From Saccharopolyspora flava (GTDB lineage Bacteria > Actinomycetota > Actinomycetes > Mycobacteriales > Pseudonocardiaceae), in contig NZ_FOZX01000002.1 in assembly GCF_900116135.1 (NCBI RefSeq), forward strand, positions 515,959 through 579,958: a stretch of 64,000 nt of DNA. The letters run 5' to 3'. This document shows, piece after piece, positions 44,759 through 53,010 of the stretch (the stretch's first letter is position 1; each line of letters opens with the position of its first letter). Position numbers and translations under genes: made by a program. The notes under the pieces were generated by a model that was not told the origin of the DNA, did no database searches, and worked only from the letters and a program-made list of their open reading frames with translations.

Positions 44759-46069
44759 CGGTTGGATCAACCCCTTCTTGCGCTGCTGAGACAGCACCAG
44801 GGCCCCGCCCACCGCCGCGGCCAGCGACAGCAGACCGCCGAGCAGCACCGGCCAGCGCGGCCCGAAGACCTCCGCCAGCCAGCCCGAGGCGAGACCCCCG
44901 AGCGGCTTGCCACCCATGAACAACAGCATGTAGAGACCCATCACGCGACCGCGCATCGTCGGCTCCACCGCCAGCTGAACGGTCGAGTTCGCGCTGGTCG
45001 TGAAGGTCATGACGGCGATGCCCATCGGGATCAGCGTCACCGCGAACAGCCAGTAGGACGGCATGACCCCGGCCAGCGCCTCCAGAGCCCCGAACACGGC
45101 CGCGCCGATCAGCATCAGCCGCAGCCGGGAACCGGGCTTGGCGCTGCGGCGGGCGGCCAGCGTCGCACCGCTGAGCGTGCCCACGGCGAGCATCGTGATG
45201 AGCATGCCGTAGCCGTCGGCGTCGTGGTGGAACACGTTGCGGGCGATCACCGCGAAGGTGCTCTCGAAGTTCATCCCGAAGGTGCCGATGCAGAACATCA
45301 GCACCAGCACGACGATCAGGTCCGGGCGGCCGCGCACGTAGCGCAGACCGGCCCGGAGCTGACCTCGTTCCTTGCCCGAGGGCTTCGCCCGGTGCAGCAG
45401 GGCGGTGTCCATCAGCAGCAGTCCGGCGACCACGGCCACCGAGCTCAGCCCGTTGGCCAGGAACACCCAGCCGGTGCCGATGGCGGTGATGGCCACGCCG
45501 GCGATCGCGGGCCCGACGATGCGGGCCAGGTTGAAGGTCATGGAGTTCAGCGCGACGGCGTTGGTCAGTTGCGCGGGACCGACCATCTCCACCACGAAGG
45601 ACTGCCGCACCGGCGCGTCCACCGCCGAGAAGCATCCGAGCACGAAGCACAGCACGTAGACGTGCCAGAGGGCGACGATCCCGGTCACGTCGAGCGTCCC
45701 CAGCGCGAAGCCGCAGAGGCCCAGGGCGCTTTGCGTGACGATCAGGATGCGGCGCTTGTCGAACCGGTCGGCGAACACCCCCGCCCAGAGCGTGAGCGCG
45801 AGCGTGGGCAGGAACTGCAGCGCGACGGCCAGGCCGAGCGCGGCCGGACTGCCGCCGGAGAGCTCCAGGACGAGCCAGTCCTGCGCGGCCCGCTGCATCC
45901 AGGTGCCGGTCAGCGAGACGACCTGCCCGGATGCGTAGTAGCGGTAGTTGCGCTCGCGCAGCGAGCGGAACATCCCTCCGCCGGTGTTCACGTCGCGGTC
46001 CCGCGACCGCTGGTTGACCGAGTCTTCGGTGTCTTCGCCTTCCGCAGACCTTCGAACTTGGTCAACCAC
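44750..46069 (-). CDS. MFS transporter
   Basis: A 439-residue major facilitator with twelve predicted helices (MFS_3/EntS-like). Seen: RNYRYYASGQVVSLTGTWMQ at the start of helix 1, GVFADRFDKRRILIVTQS (motif A), and VEPTMRGRVMGLYMLLF in the second half. A hydrophilic 35-residue N-terminus precedes helix 1; the GTG at 46069 is used, though a later start at MFRSLRERNYR is possible. It lies 35 bases behind the MarR gene, so the two form a regulator-exporter operon. The cargo is probably a drug or metabolite. Its 3' end carries the iron box. Confidence 0.85.
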   Translation of the reverse strand: MVDQVRRSAEGEDTEDSVNQRSRDRDVNTGGGMFRSLRERNYRYYASGQVVSLTGTWMQRAAQDWLVLELSGGSPAALGLAVALQFLPTLALTLWAGVFADRFDKRRILIVTQSALGLCGFALGTLDVTGIVALWHVYVLCFVLGCFSAVDAPVRQSFVVEMVGPAQLTNAVALNSMTFNLARIVGPAIAGVAITAIGTGWVFLANGLSSVAVVAGLLLMDTALLHRAKPSGKERGQLRAGLRYVRGRPDLIVVLVLMFCIGTFGMNFESTFAVIARNVFHHDADGYGMLITMLAVGTLSGATLAARRSAKPGSRLRLMLIGAAVFGALEALAGVMPSYWLFAVTLIPMGIAVMTFTTSANSTVQLAVEPTMRGRVMGLYMLLFMGGKPLGGLASGWLAEVFGPRWPVLLGGLLSLAAAVGGALVLSQQRKKGLIQPQG

Positions 46070-46104
46070 GCTTCCGTGTACCGCCTCTCAGTGCTCGATC
46101 GGGT

Positions 46105-46539
46105 TCACCGGCCGGCGAGCCGGTCGATGATCTCGGAGGCGCGGGACAGCACCTCCAGCTCTTCCGCGTTGAGCTCCGCCAGCTGCTGGTCGAGCCAGCG
46201 CTCGCGGATCGTGACCTCTTCTTCGACTCGTGCGGCGCCGGCTTCGGTCACCTCGACGATGGCCTGCCGGCCGTCGGTGGGGTGCGGCCGCCGGACGACC
46301 AGACCGTTGTCCTCCAGCGCCGCGATGACCCGGGTCATCGAGGGCGGCTGGACACCTTCCTTGGACGCCAGCTCTCCTGGCGTCATCGAACCGGCCTTGT
46401 GCAGGCAGGACAGGGCCGACAGCTGGGACAGCGTGAGGGCCGAATCGGCCCGCTGCGCGCGCAACCGCCGGTTCAGGCGAACGACCGCGAGCCGCAAGCG
46501 GCTGGCCAGGGTGCGTTCGCGCTCCGCGATATCGGACAC
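46105..46539 (-). CDS. MarR-family regulator
   Basis: A 144-residue winged-helix regulator. The DNA-binding region is LSQLSALSCLHKAGSMTPGELASKEGVQPPSMTRVIAALEDNG..., within which the recognition helix and wing (VRRPHPTDGRQAIVEVTEAG) are typical. It probably represses its own operon with the MFS exporter. GTG at 46539 is leaderless behind TAGACT, and TAGTTTGGTAGACTA overlaps that promoter as a possible operator. Confidence 0.88.
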   Translation of the reverse strand: MSDIAERERTLASRLRLAVVRLNRRLRAQRADSALTLSQLSALSCLHKAGSMTPGELASKEGVQPPSMTRVIAALEDNGLVVRRPHPTDGRQAIVEVTEAGAARVEEEVTIRERWLDQQLAELNAEELEVLSRASEIIDRLAGR

Positions 46540-46545
46540 GTCGTT

Positions 46546-46559
46546 AGTCTACCAAACTA
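46546..46559 (-). promoter_or_regulatory. Leaderless -10 box (TAGACT) and operator of MarR gene
   Basis: On the minus strand TAGTTTGGTAGACTA contains inverted TAGT/ACTA ends and the TAGACT box, which ends 6 bases before the GTG at 46539. Confidence 0.5.
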
Positions 46560-46699
46560 TCTCGGGAATTCGGACAAACTGATCACGAGGACCAGTGGTC
46601 GCATACCTTAGCCAGCGGATGCCCCCGTTCGGAGCATTTGACGTGAATGTGGCTCATCGCGCCAAAAGGTCAGGCCACAACCCGTGTCCGAAGCGCGAA

Positions 46700-46744
46700 A
46701 AAAGGCACCCGCGTCCGGGTTTTCCTGGACGCGGGTGCCTTTTT
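46700..46744 (-). terminator. Intrinsic terminator of NCS2 permease
   Basis: AGGCACCCGCGTCC pairs perfectly with GGACGCGGGTGCCT (14 bp, 10-base loop) and has T runs on both sides (TTTTTT on the minus-strand transcript). This is the cleanest intrinsic terminator in the window. Confidence 0.92.
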
Positions 46745-46754
46745 CGGCGGCGGG

Positions 46755-48221
46755 TCAGACCCCGAGCACGGAGCTCAGCGGGCCCGACGCGAAGTACAGG
46801 ACGAAGGCCGCGGACACGACCCACATCAGCGGGTGCACCTCGCGGGCCTTGCCGGTGAAGGTCCGCAGCAGCACGTAGCTGATGAACCCGGCACCGATGC
46901 CGTTGGCGATCGAGTAGGTGAACGGCATGACCGCGATGGTCAGGAACGCCGGCAGCGCGACGCTGAAGTCCGACAGGTCGATCTGGCGGATCTGCGACAG
47001 CATCATCGCGCCCACCACGACCAGCGCCGGAGCCGCGGCCTCCACCGGGATCACCTGGTAGAGCGGAGTCAGGAACATCGCGGCCAGGAACAGCACGCCG
47101 GTGACGACGTTGGCCAGACCGGTGCGCGCGCCCTCGGCGATGCCGGAGGCCGACTCCACGAAGACCGTGTTCGAGCTCGCCGAGCCCACACCACCGGCCA
47201 CCGCGCCCAGACCCTCGACGGCCAGCGCCTTGCCGATGCCCGGGAGGTTGCCCTTCTCGTCGGCGAGGCCGCCCTCCTTGCCGAGGCCGGTCATCGTGCC
47301 CATGGCGTCGAAGAAGTTCGCCAGGACCAGCGTGAACACCAGCATCGCCGCGGCCAGCGCGGGCAGCCGGGTGAAGGCGCCGAAGGAGATGTCGCCGACC
47401 AGCGACAGGTCCGGCAGACCCGCGACCTGGTCCGGCAGCGCCGGGTAGCCCAGGTTCCAGCCGGTCTCACCGGAGTCGCTGGAGGAACCGGCGTGGAAGA
47501 CCGACTCGACGATGATCGACAGGATCGTGGTGACCACGACGCTGATCAGGATGCCGCCCCGCACCTTGCGGGCCACCAGGATCGAGGTCAGCACCAGGCC
47601 GAAGACGAACACCGCGGTCGGCCAGGAAGCGATCGACCCGTCGATGCCCAGGCCCACCGGGACGGTGGTGTCGGCCGCGTCCGGCAGCCGCCGCACGAAA
47701 CCGGCGTCGACCAGGCCGACGAAGGTGATGAACAGGCCGATACCGACGGCGATCGCGGCCTTGAGATCGGCGGGCACCGCGTTGAACACGGCGGTGCGGA
47801 ACCCGGTCGCGACCAGGATCAGGATGACGATGCCGTCGACGACCACCAGGCCCATCGCCTCGGGCCAGGTGACCTGCGGCGCGATCGTCACGGCCAGCAG
47901 GGTGTTGATGCCCAGGCCGGTGGCGATGGCGAACGGGTAGTTGGCGATCAAGCCGAACAAGATCGTCATGACGCCGGCGACCAGCGCCGTCGCCGCCGCG
48001 ACCTGCGGGATCGGCAGGATGTTGCCCAGCACGTCGTGCTTGGCGCCCGCGTCGGTCGGCGAATCGCTGCCGAGGATCAGCGGGTTGAGCACGATGATGT
48101 AGGCGACGGTCACGAACGTGACCAGCCCACCTCGGACCTCTCGGCCGACGCTGGAGCCGCGCTCGCTGATCTTGAAGTAGCGGTCCAGCAGCGAGGTCTT
48201 GCTCTCGGTTCTCTCCACCAT
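46755..48221 (-). CDS. NCS2 nucleobase permease (AzgA-like)
   Basis: A 488-residue purine permease with about 12-14 helices, of the AzgA adenine/hypoxanthine/guanine branch. Motifs: EVRGGLVTFVTVAYIIVLNP at the first helix, GLGINTLLA, ANFFDAMGTMTGLGKEGGL (substrate-site region) and SASSNTVFVESASGIAEGARTG. The start MVERTESKTSLLDRYF at 48221 has GGAAAG 6 bases upstream and is preferred over the ATG/GTG pair at 48236/48239. It imports purine bases with protons. Confidence 0.92.
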   Translation of the reverse strand: MVERTESKTSLLDRYFKISERGSSVGREVRGGLVTFVTVAYIIVLNPLILGSDSPTDAGAKHDVLGNILPIPQVAAATALVAGVMTILFGLIANYPFAIATGLGINTLLAVTIAPQVTWPEAMGLVVVDGIVILILVATGFRTAVFNAVPADLKAAIAVGIGLFITFVGLVDAGFVRRLPDAADTTVPVGLGIDGSIASWPTAVFVFGLVLTSILVARKVRGGILISVVVTTILSIIVESVFHAGSSSDSGETGWNLGYPALPDQVAGLPDLSLVGDISFGAFTRLPALAAAMLVFTLVLANFFDAMGTMTGLGKEGGLADEKGNLPGIGKALAVEGLGAVAGGVGSASSNTVFVESASGIAEGARTGLANVVTGVLFLAAMFLTPLYQVIPVEAAAPALVVVGAMMLSQIRQIDLSDFSVALPAFLTIAVMPFTYSIANGIGAGFISYVLLRTFTGKAREVHPLMWVVSAAFVLYFASGPLSSVLGV

Positions 48222-48272
48222 ACGAAACTTTCCCATCACGGTGGCCTGTGCGCGGGCCGTTGTTACCGGGAG

Positions 48273-48278
48273 TAGCCT
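48273..48278 (+). promoter_or_regulatory. Leaderless -10 box (TAGCCT) of DUF2530 gene
   Basis: TAGCCT ends 7 bases before the GTG at 48286; no ribosome site. Confidence 0.5.
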
Positions 48279-48285
48279 GCCTGAC

Positions 48286-48585
48286 GTGGCACAAGACGGC
48301 GAACGCGCCCCCTCCGACGCAGATCACCGCCCGGTCCCCTCGCTGCCGCGCAGGCTCGCGGACCCGACGCCGGTGGTGCTGTTCGGGACCTTCCTGTGGT
48401 TCGCGGGAGCGGTGCTGTTCGGCTGGCGCGACCTCGCCGACGGCACCTTCGACATCCAGTTCTTCAGCTGCGTGGCCGGCACGGCGCTCGGCATCATCGG
48501 CTACGGCGTCTTCCGCTGGCAGCGCAGCGCCGCCCGCCGAGGCTCCCGAGGCTCCTGGCAAGGCCTCTCGGGCCTGGACACCTGA
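48286..48585 (+). CDS. DUF2530 membrane protein
   Basis: A 99-residue protein of the actinobacterial DUF2530 family with two membrane helices (VVLFGTFLWFAGAVLFGW and FFSCVAGTALGIIGYGVFRW) joined by a short acidic loop (RDLADGTFDIQ). The N-terminus is charged and cytoplasmic, the C-terminus is Arg/Gly/Ser-rich. Function is unknown. It diverges from the purine permease and ends right at the stem-loop that begins at 48584. Confidence 0.78.
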   Translation: MAQDGERAPSDADHRPVPSLPRRLADPTPVVLFGTFLWFAGAVLFGWRDLADGTFDIQFFSCVAGTALGIIGYGVFRWQRSAARRGSRGSWQGLSGLDT

Positions 48586-48640
48586 CAGTTTTAGCCATAA
48601 TTGTCAGTGCCCCGGCACGACAATTATGGCTAAAACTGTC
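48584..48640. terminator. 57-base stem-loop between convergent genes
   Basis: Perfect 22-bp arms (starting GACAGTTTTAGCC, ending GGCTAAAACTGTC) around a 13-base centre that itself pairs GTGCC with GGCAC. The left arm starts inside the stop codon of the DUF2530 gene. It shares GACAGTTTT/AAAACTGTC ends with the 15.5 kb palindromes. Confidence 0.85.
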
Positions 48641-48710
48641 CCCTGGTGACGCCCGAGAGCAACGAAACCCCAGCACTGCGGAGTCGAAAACCGGGTCCGA
48701 GAATCCCCCA

Positions 48711-48920
48711 TCAACCCTCCTTGAGGATTTTCCAGCAGGTGTTGCAGGTGGGTTCCATGATCCAGTCGATCTCCGTGGCGTCGTGCAGGCGCGCGGCTTG
48801 AACTTCCTCGCCGCAGTGGGATTTCACCTGGTCATCAAGGCTGTTCCGGAGCGCTGAAGCCGGGAAGGCGTGGCGGCCTCCGGGGACCGGACGCCAGATG
48901 TGGGTGAGGTGCTGCGTCAT
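48711..48920 (-). CDS. Small zinc-finger-like protein
   Basis: A 69-residue protein (MTQHLTHIWRPVPGGRHAFP) with a potential zinc site made of SHCGEEV and PTCNTCWKILK (C...C-x2-C plus N-terminal histidines). Such 60-70-residue proteins occur next to XRE/DUF397 genes in Streptomyces and Pseudonocardiaceae and have no known function. GGAGGAGAA directly precedes the ATG at 48920. It is divergent from the XRE gene, 108 bases away. Confidence 0.72.
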   Translation of the reverse strand: MTQHLTHIWRPVPGGRHAFPASALRNSLDDQVKSHCGEEVQAARLHDATEIDWIMEPTCNTCWKILKEG

Positions 48921-49028
48921 TTCTCCTCCTTGGTCGAGGACATGAGATCGTCCCAGCGATCGAGGAGGCAATGTCGTTCATTAGATTGTGTAATGGCCGC
49001 GTCTCAGGCCCTGAAATAGATTCTGCGT

Positions 49029-49868
49029 ATGACAACGGCACGTGCCCGGGGATTGGGCGTGGAGATCCGGCGACTTCGGAAGGACGCCGGACTGCGGCTG
49101 GAGGAGCTGGCCGAGATGTGCGGCTGGTCGCGAGCGACGTTCGGACGCATCGAGACCGGCGAGAAGGTGCCCACCGGCATCGAGATCGCGATCATCCTGG
49201 GCGCACTCGGCATCCGAGGCGGCGAACGCAAGCGCCTCCTCGAACTCGCCCACGACGCCCACCAGAAGCACTGGTGGGCGGTCAGCCGCCCGGGTTTGCC
49301 GTCTCACCTCATCTCGTTGCTGGAGTTCGAGCAGCGGGCCACGAAGATCACCGACATCTCGCCCGGGTTCGTCCCGGGACTGCTGCAGACCGCCGACTAC
49401 ACCCGAGCGGTGATGCGCAACGGCGGACTGGACGAAGAGGTCGTCGAGTCCAGGGCGTCGCTGCGCATGGGCAGACAACGCCTGCTGACGAGAGCGAAAC
49501 CGGTTGCGCTGCACGCCTTGTTGGACGAGTCGATCCTCTGGCGTCCGGTCGGCGGTCAGCGCGTGATGGCCGGACAGCTGCGCCACATCGCGAGGATGAG
49601 CAGGTACGACCACATCACCGTGCAGGTCGTGCCCTTCAGCGCAGGAGTCCACTGGGCCTTGTACGGCAGCGTCCTGATCCAGGAGTTCGCACGGCAGCGG
49701 CCGATCGTCTACCTCGAACAACGCCGGTCAGGACTCTTCCTCGACGAACCCGAAGAGATCTATCCGTTTCTCGAAACCGCAACTAGCGTGGGAGAAGCGG
49801 CGCTGTGCCCGGCGGATTCCGCCGACCTCATCCTGGCTCGCGCGGAAGCGATGGAGGTGGACGGGTGA
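49029..49868 (+). CDS. XRE-family regulator with DUF5753 (Scr1-like)
   Basis: A 279-residue regulator. Residues 8-62 are an HTH_XRE domain (LGVEIRRLRKDAGLRLEELAE...WSRATFGRIETGEKVP); about 85-265 is the DUF5753/Scr1-TA-like domain (PGFVPGLLQTADYTRAVM, ESILWRPVGG, VQVVPFSAGVHWALYGSVLI). Together with the overlapping DUF397 gene it forms the pair found in tens of copies in streptomycetes, of which a few influence antibiotic production and sporulation, and which has been proposed to act like a toxin-antitoxin couple. Confidence 0.9.
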   Translation: MTTARARGLGVEIRRLRKDAGLRLEELAEMCGWSRATFGRIETGEKVPTGIEIAIILGALGIRGGERKRLLELAHDAHQKHWWAVSRPGLPSHLISLLEFEQRATKITDISPGFVPGLLQTADYTRAVMRNGGLDEEVVESRASLRMGRQRLLTRAKPVALHALLDESILWRPVGGQRVMAGQLRHIARMSRYDHITVQVVPFSAGVHWALYGSVLIQEFARQRPIVYLEQRRSGLFLDEPEEIYPFLETATSVGEAALCPADSADLILARAEAMEVDG

Positions 49869-50035
49869 TCGACAACTGGCGCACATCCAGCCACAGCGGT
49901 CAGGAGGGCAACTGCGTCGAAGTCGGGCGGGGTTCCGACGAGGTCGGAGTGCGCGACACCAAGGACCGCGACGGCGGGACGCTCCGCTTCAACCCCGACG
50001 CCTGGGACCGCTTCCTGCGTTCCCTGGAGGACTAG
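49865..50035 (+). CDS. DUF397 protein
   Basis: A 56-residue DUF397 protein (MIDNWRTSSHSGQEGNCVEV) whose GTG start overlaps the XRE stop by 4 bases. Conserved SSHS, NCVEV and VRDTKDRDGGTLRF are all there. DUF397 products are partners of the XRE proteins encoded beside them. Its stop codon interlocks with that of the convergent sacsin-like gene (CTAG). Confidence 0.88.
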   Translation: MIDNWRTSSHSGQEGNCVEVGRGSDEVGVRDTKDRDGGTLRFNPDAWDRFLRSLED

Positions 50036-53010
50036 CGCAGCAGGGTCGTGGCTTCCGGGTCGGCGAGCAGGGCCGCCAGGGCGAACCGGTGCTCCCAGGC
50101 GTTCGCCGCCCACGCCAGGGCGCGGGCCAGGCCGTCCGGGGTGCGTTCGGCGTGGACCTTGCCGGTCGGCTCGACCCACCAGTGGACCTGGTGCTCGCCC
50201 GTGGACGCCTGGACGCGCAGCTTGTCGTGCAGCGCGATCTCGCCGTCCGGGACGTCGACGCCCAGCAGCTCGCAGCCCGACGGGACGCGGGCCACCTCGG
50301 ACCAGCGCTGCACGCGGCCCGGGTCCGGGACCCGCAGCGTGTTCTCCTCCGACGCCAGCGGCAGGTCCAGGAGCTCGGCGAGCGCTTCGGCGTCGAACTG
50401 GTCCGGGCTGCCCCCGGCGATGACCAGCGGCGCTTCGAGGACGCTGAGCATCCACGGCTCGTCCAGCACCACCGCGCGGCCGGTGCTGACCACCGCGCCC
50501 GACACCGAGCGGACCATCTCCGGCGGCTCCAGGTCGGAGGCGTCCACCACGCCCGCCGCGACCGCCTCCGCCAGCGCCTGGTGCGCGCGCAGGGCCGTGC
50601 CCGCGCGGATCGCGCGATCCGGGTCGCCGAGGCGTTCCAGCAGGTCCTCGGCGTCGTCGCCGTCGTCGATGCGCAGCTCGGCGCGGACCCCGGCCAGCCG
50701 CAGCGCCTCGACGTCCAGCTCCACGTCCGGGACCGGGTCGTAGACGCCCGCGAGCTCGTCGGCCTCGGGCAGCCGCCAGTGCCGCGGCGGGTGCCCCTCG
50801 ATCAGCGCGAACCGGGAGAGCCACCAGGCCGAGTAGCCGTGCGGCTCGCGGAGCGCGCGCAGCGTGTCCGGGTCGCGGGTGAGCAGGCTGATCGCGGCCG
50901 GCCACGCGTCGTCGGCGACCAGGTCGAGATCGCGGATGCCGACGAACCGCGCCGGCGGCCACTCCTCCGGCCGGTCGGCCTCCTGCTCGGCCCACCACTG
51001 CGGGGCGTCGGGGAACCGGTCGTCGGGCTCCACCGGGTCGTCCTCGACGTGCACGCCGAACCCGTCCAGCACGCCGATCGAGGTCAGCAGCTCCGTGGGC
51101 CAGCGCCGGGCCACCTCGTCGTCGAGCACCGACAGCGGGGCGCCCTCGCCGAGGTGCTCGGTGTCGATGACCGACAGCAGCGCGGCCTCCGGCAGCAGCA
51201 GCTCGTCGGCGCGGCGGAAATCGCCCTCGTCGTCGGGCAGGGCGAGCGCGCCCAGCCAGTCGCGCGGGTGGGACTCCTCGACCAGCCGCAGCACGGCCTC
51301 GGCCAGCGGGCCGACGTCGACGCCGGTCCGCGCGTCGGAAACGCTGCTGCGCACGGCCTCGGCCAGCGGCGGGGCGTCGAGCAGCTCGGCCGGTCCGGCC
51401 GGGTGCGCGCCCAGCTTCTCCAGCAGCGGGTGGGTGGCCTCCGGGTGGGCGATGCGCAGACCCGAGATGTCCAGCGCCGACAACAGCGCCGCCGGGTCCA
51501 GGTCGCGTTCCGGTCGGCTGAGCAGCACGTCCCGCACGCCGTTGACGGTGCGGCCGTCGGCCAGCGGCACCGGCAGCGCCGAGAACTCCTCGCGGGCCTG
51601 CGGATCGGCCTCGGCGGCGGGCGCCAGCGCGTCGTAGAGGCGACGCCACCAGCCGGGCTCGCGGCTCAGGCCGGTGACGGACTCGACGATCTCGGCGGCA
51701 CCGAGCCTGCGGACCTCCAGCGCGTGCAGCGAGCGGCGGTGCCGGGCGTCGGAGAGCTCCGGGTCCAGCAGGCCCGGCACGAGGTCGGCGAGCAGCTCCA
51801 CCAGCTCCGGCGAGACGTGCTCCAGCGCGCGGGCCTCCAGCGGGGCGACCGGCTTGTCCCGCGCCCCGGGCAACCAGGCCGAGACGCGCAGCCGGTCGTT
51901 GACGCCCTGCCTCAGCTTGTCGTCCACATCGGACAGCGGGAACCCCGGCAGCGGCACCAGCGCGGTGCGGTGCGCGGCGGGCAGCTTGTCGACCAGCGCC
52001 GGGTAGCACTCGGCGGCGAAGGTCAGCACCTCGTCGGTCGCGGGCGAGGCCGCCGCGCGCCTCCGATCGGCCTCCACCGGGACGCTGGCCAGCAGCCGCG
52101 CGGGCAGCGACAGCCGCTCCTCGGTCGGGGTCGGGGTGTGCAGGACGTCCTCGGCCAGCGGGATCGGCGCGCCCTCGGCGTCCAGCGGAACGGCCCACGT
52201 GACCTGCCAGTGCGCGGCCGAACGGCTCTCCGCGCCCAGCCCGGACAGCACCGACTGGCTCAGCGCGCCCGACGCCCGGTGCACCAGCCAGCGGTCGCTG
52301 CGGACCGGTCCGCGCACCTCGACCCGGTCGGTGTCCTCGTCGATGCGCCGCCAGGTCTGGCGGCCGATCCGGATCTCGGTCAGCGCGGGCAGCGACAGCA
52401 GCAGACCCGGGGCCTGGTCGGCGCAGGAGTCCAGCAGCGCGGTCGCGTCCACATCGGAGCGCAGCGGCAGCCTGACCTCGGTGCTGAAGCCCTCCGGCGG
52501 GGCGCCGTCGACCTCCCACGGCAGCCGCAGCACCGGCACCGCGCCCTCGCGGCGGGACAGCTCCTCGGCGGGTCCGGGCAGCTGCGCGGCGGCCTCGCGG
52601 GTGCGCTCGGCGGAGAACGCCACGCCACCCGAGGTCGACAGCACGCTGGGCGCCTCGGACACCGCGAGCACCGCGGCGAACCCGACGCCGAAGCGCCCGA
52701 CCGAGGCGCCTTCGCGCTTGGCCGACGCGCGCAGCGACGCCAGCGCCGCCACGCCCTCGGCGGTCAGCGGGGAACCGGTGTTGGCCACCCGCAGCTCGTC
52801 ACCGACGAGCTCGACGCTGAGCACACCACCGGAACCGGCGGCGTCGGCGGCGTTCTGGGCGAGCTCGACCAGCAGCCGATCGCGGTAGCCGCCGAGGCGC
52901 AAGTCCTCCTCGGCGTTGGCGTCCTCCCGGAACCGGGTCGGCGAGCTCTCCCAGGACTGCAGCACGGCGCGCCGCAGTCCGGCCGCGCCGAAGCGGTCCG
53001 GCTCGCTCAC
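50032..53010 (-). CDS. Sacsin-like GHKL-ATPase domain protein
   Basis: A 992-residue protein with an N-terminal HSP90/sacsin-type ATPase fold (about 30-200). The N-box LLVELAQNAADAAG supplies the Mg-binding Asn; the G2 loop is SVGRFGVGFAAVLAVS. The G1 site, normally Asp-x-Gly-x-Gly, reads LRVANTGSPLT, so the adenine-binding Asp seems replaced. The remaining 750 residues are alpha/beta and acidic, with no domain I can name. It overlaps DUF3027 by 4 bases (GTGA) and so is made with it. Actinobacteria carry this pair as a conserved unit; ATP-dependent chaperone-like activity is possible but unshown. Confidence 0.8.
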   Translation of the reverse strand: MSEPDRFGAAGLRRAVLQSWESSPTRFREDANAEEDLRLGGYRDRLLVELAQNAADAAGSGGVLSVELVGDELRVANTGSPLTAEGVAALASLRASAKREGASVGRFGVGFAAVLAVSEAPSVLSTSGGVAFSAERTREAAAQLPGPAEELSRREGAVPVLRLPWEVDGAPPEGFSTEVRLPLRSDVDATALLDSCADQAPGLLLSLPALTEIRIGRQTWRRIDEDTDRVEVRGPVRSDRWLVHRASGALSQSVLSGLGAESRSAAHWQVTWAVPLDAEGAPIPLAEDVLHTPTPTEERLSLPARLLASVPVEADRRRAAASPATDEVLTFAAECYPALVDKLPAAHRTALVPLPGFPLSDVDDKLRQGVNDRLRVSAWLPGARDKPVAPLEARALEHVSPELVELLADLVPGLLDPELSDARHRRSLHALEVRRLGAAEIVESVTGLSREPGWWRRLYDALAPAAEADPQAREEFSALPVPLADGRTVNGVRDVLLSRPERDLDPAALLSALDISGLRIAHPEATHPLLEKLGAHPAGPAELLDAPPLAEAVRSSVSDARTGVDVGPLAEAVLRLVEESHPRDWLGALALPDDEGDFRRADELLLPEAALLSVIDTEHLGEGAPLSVLDDEVARRWPTELLTSIGVLDGFGVHVEDDPVEPDDRFPDAPQWWAEQEADRPEEWPPARFVGIRDLDLVADDAWPAAISLLTRDPDTLRALREPHGYSAWWLSRFALIEGHPPRHWRLPEADELAGVYDPVPDVELDVEALRLAGVRAELRIDDGDDAEDLLERLGDPDRAIRAGTALRAHQALAEAVAAGVVDASDLEPPEMVRSVSGAVVSTGRAVVLDEPWMLSVLEAPLVIAGGSPDQFDAEALAELLDLPLASEENTLRVPDPGRVQRWSEVARVPSGCELLGVDVPDGEIALHDKLRVQASTGEHQVHWWVEPTGKVHAERTPDGLARALAWAANAWEHRFALAALLADPEATTLLR

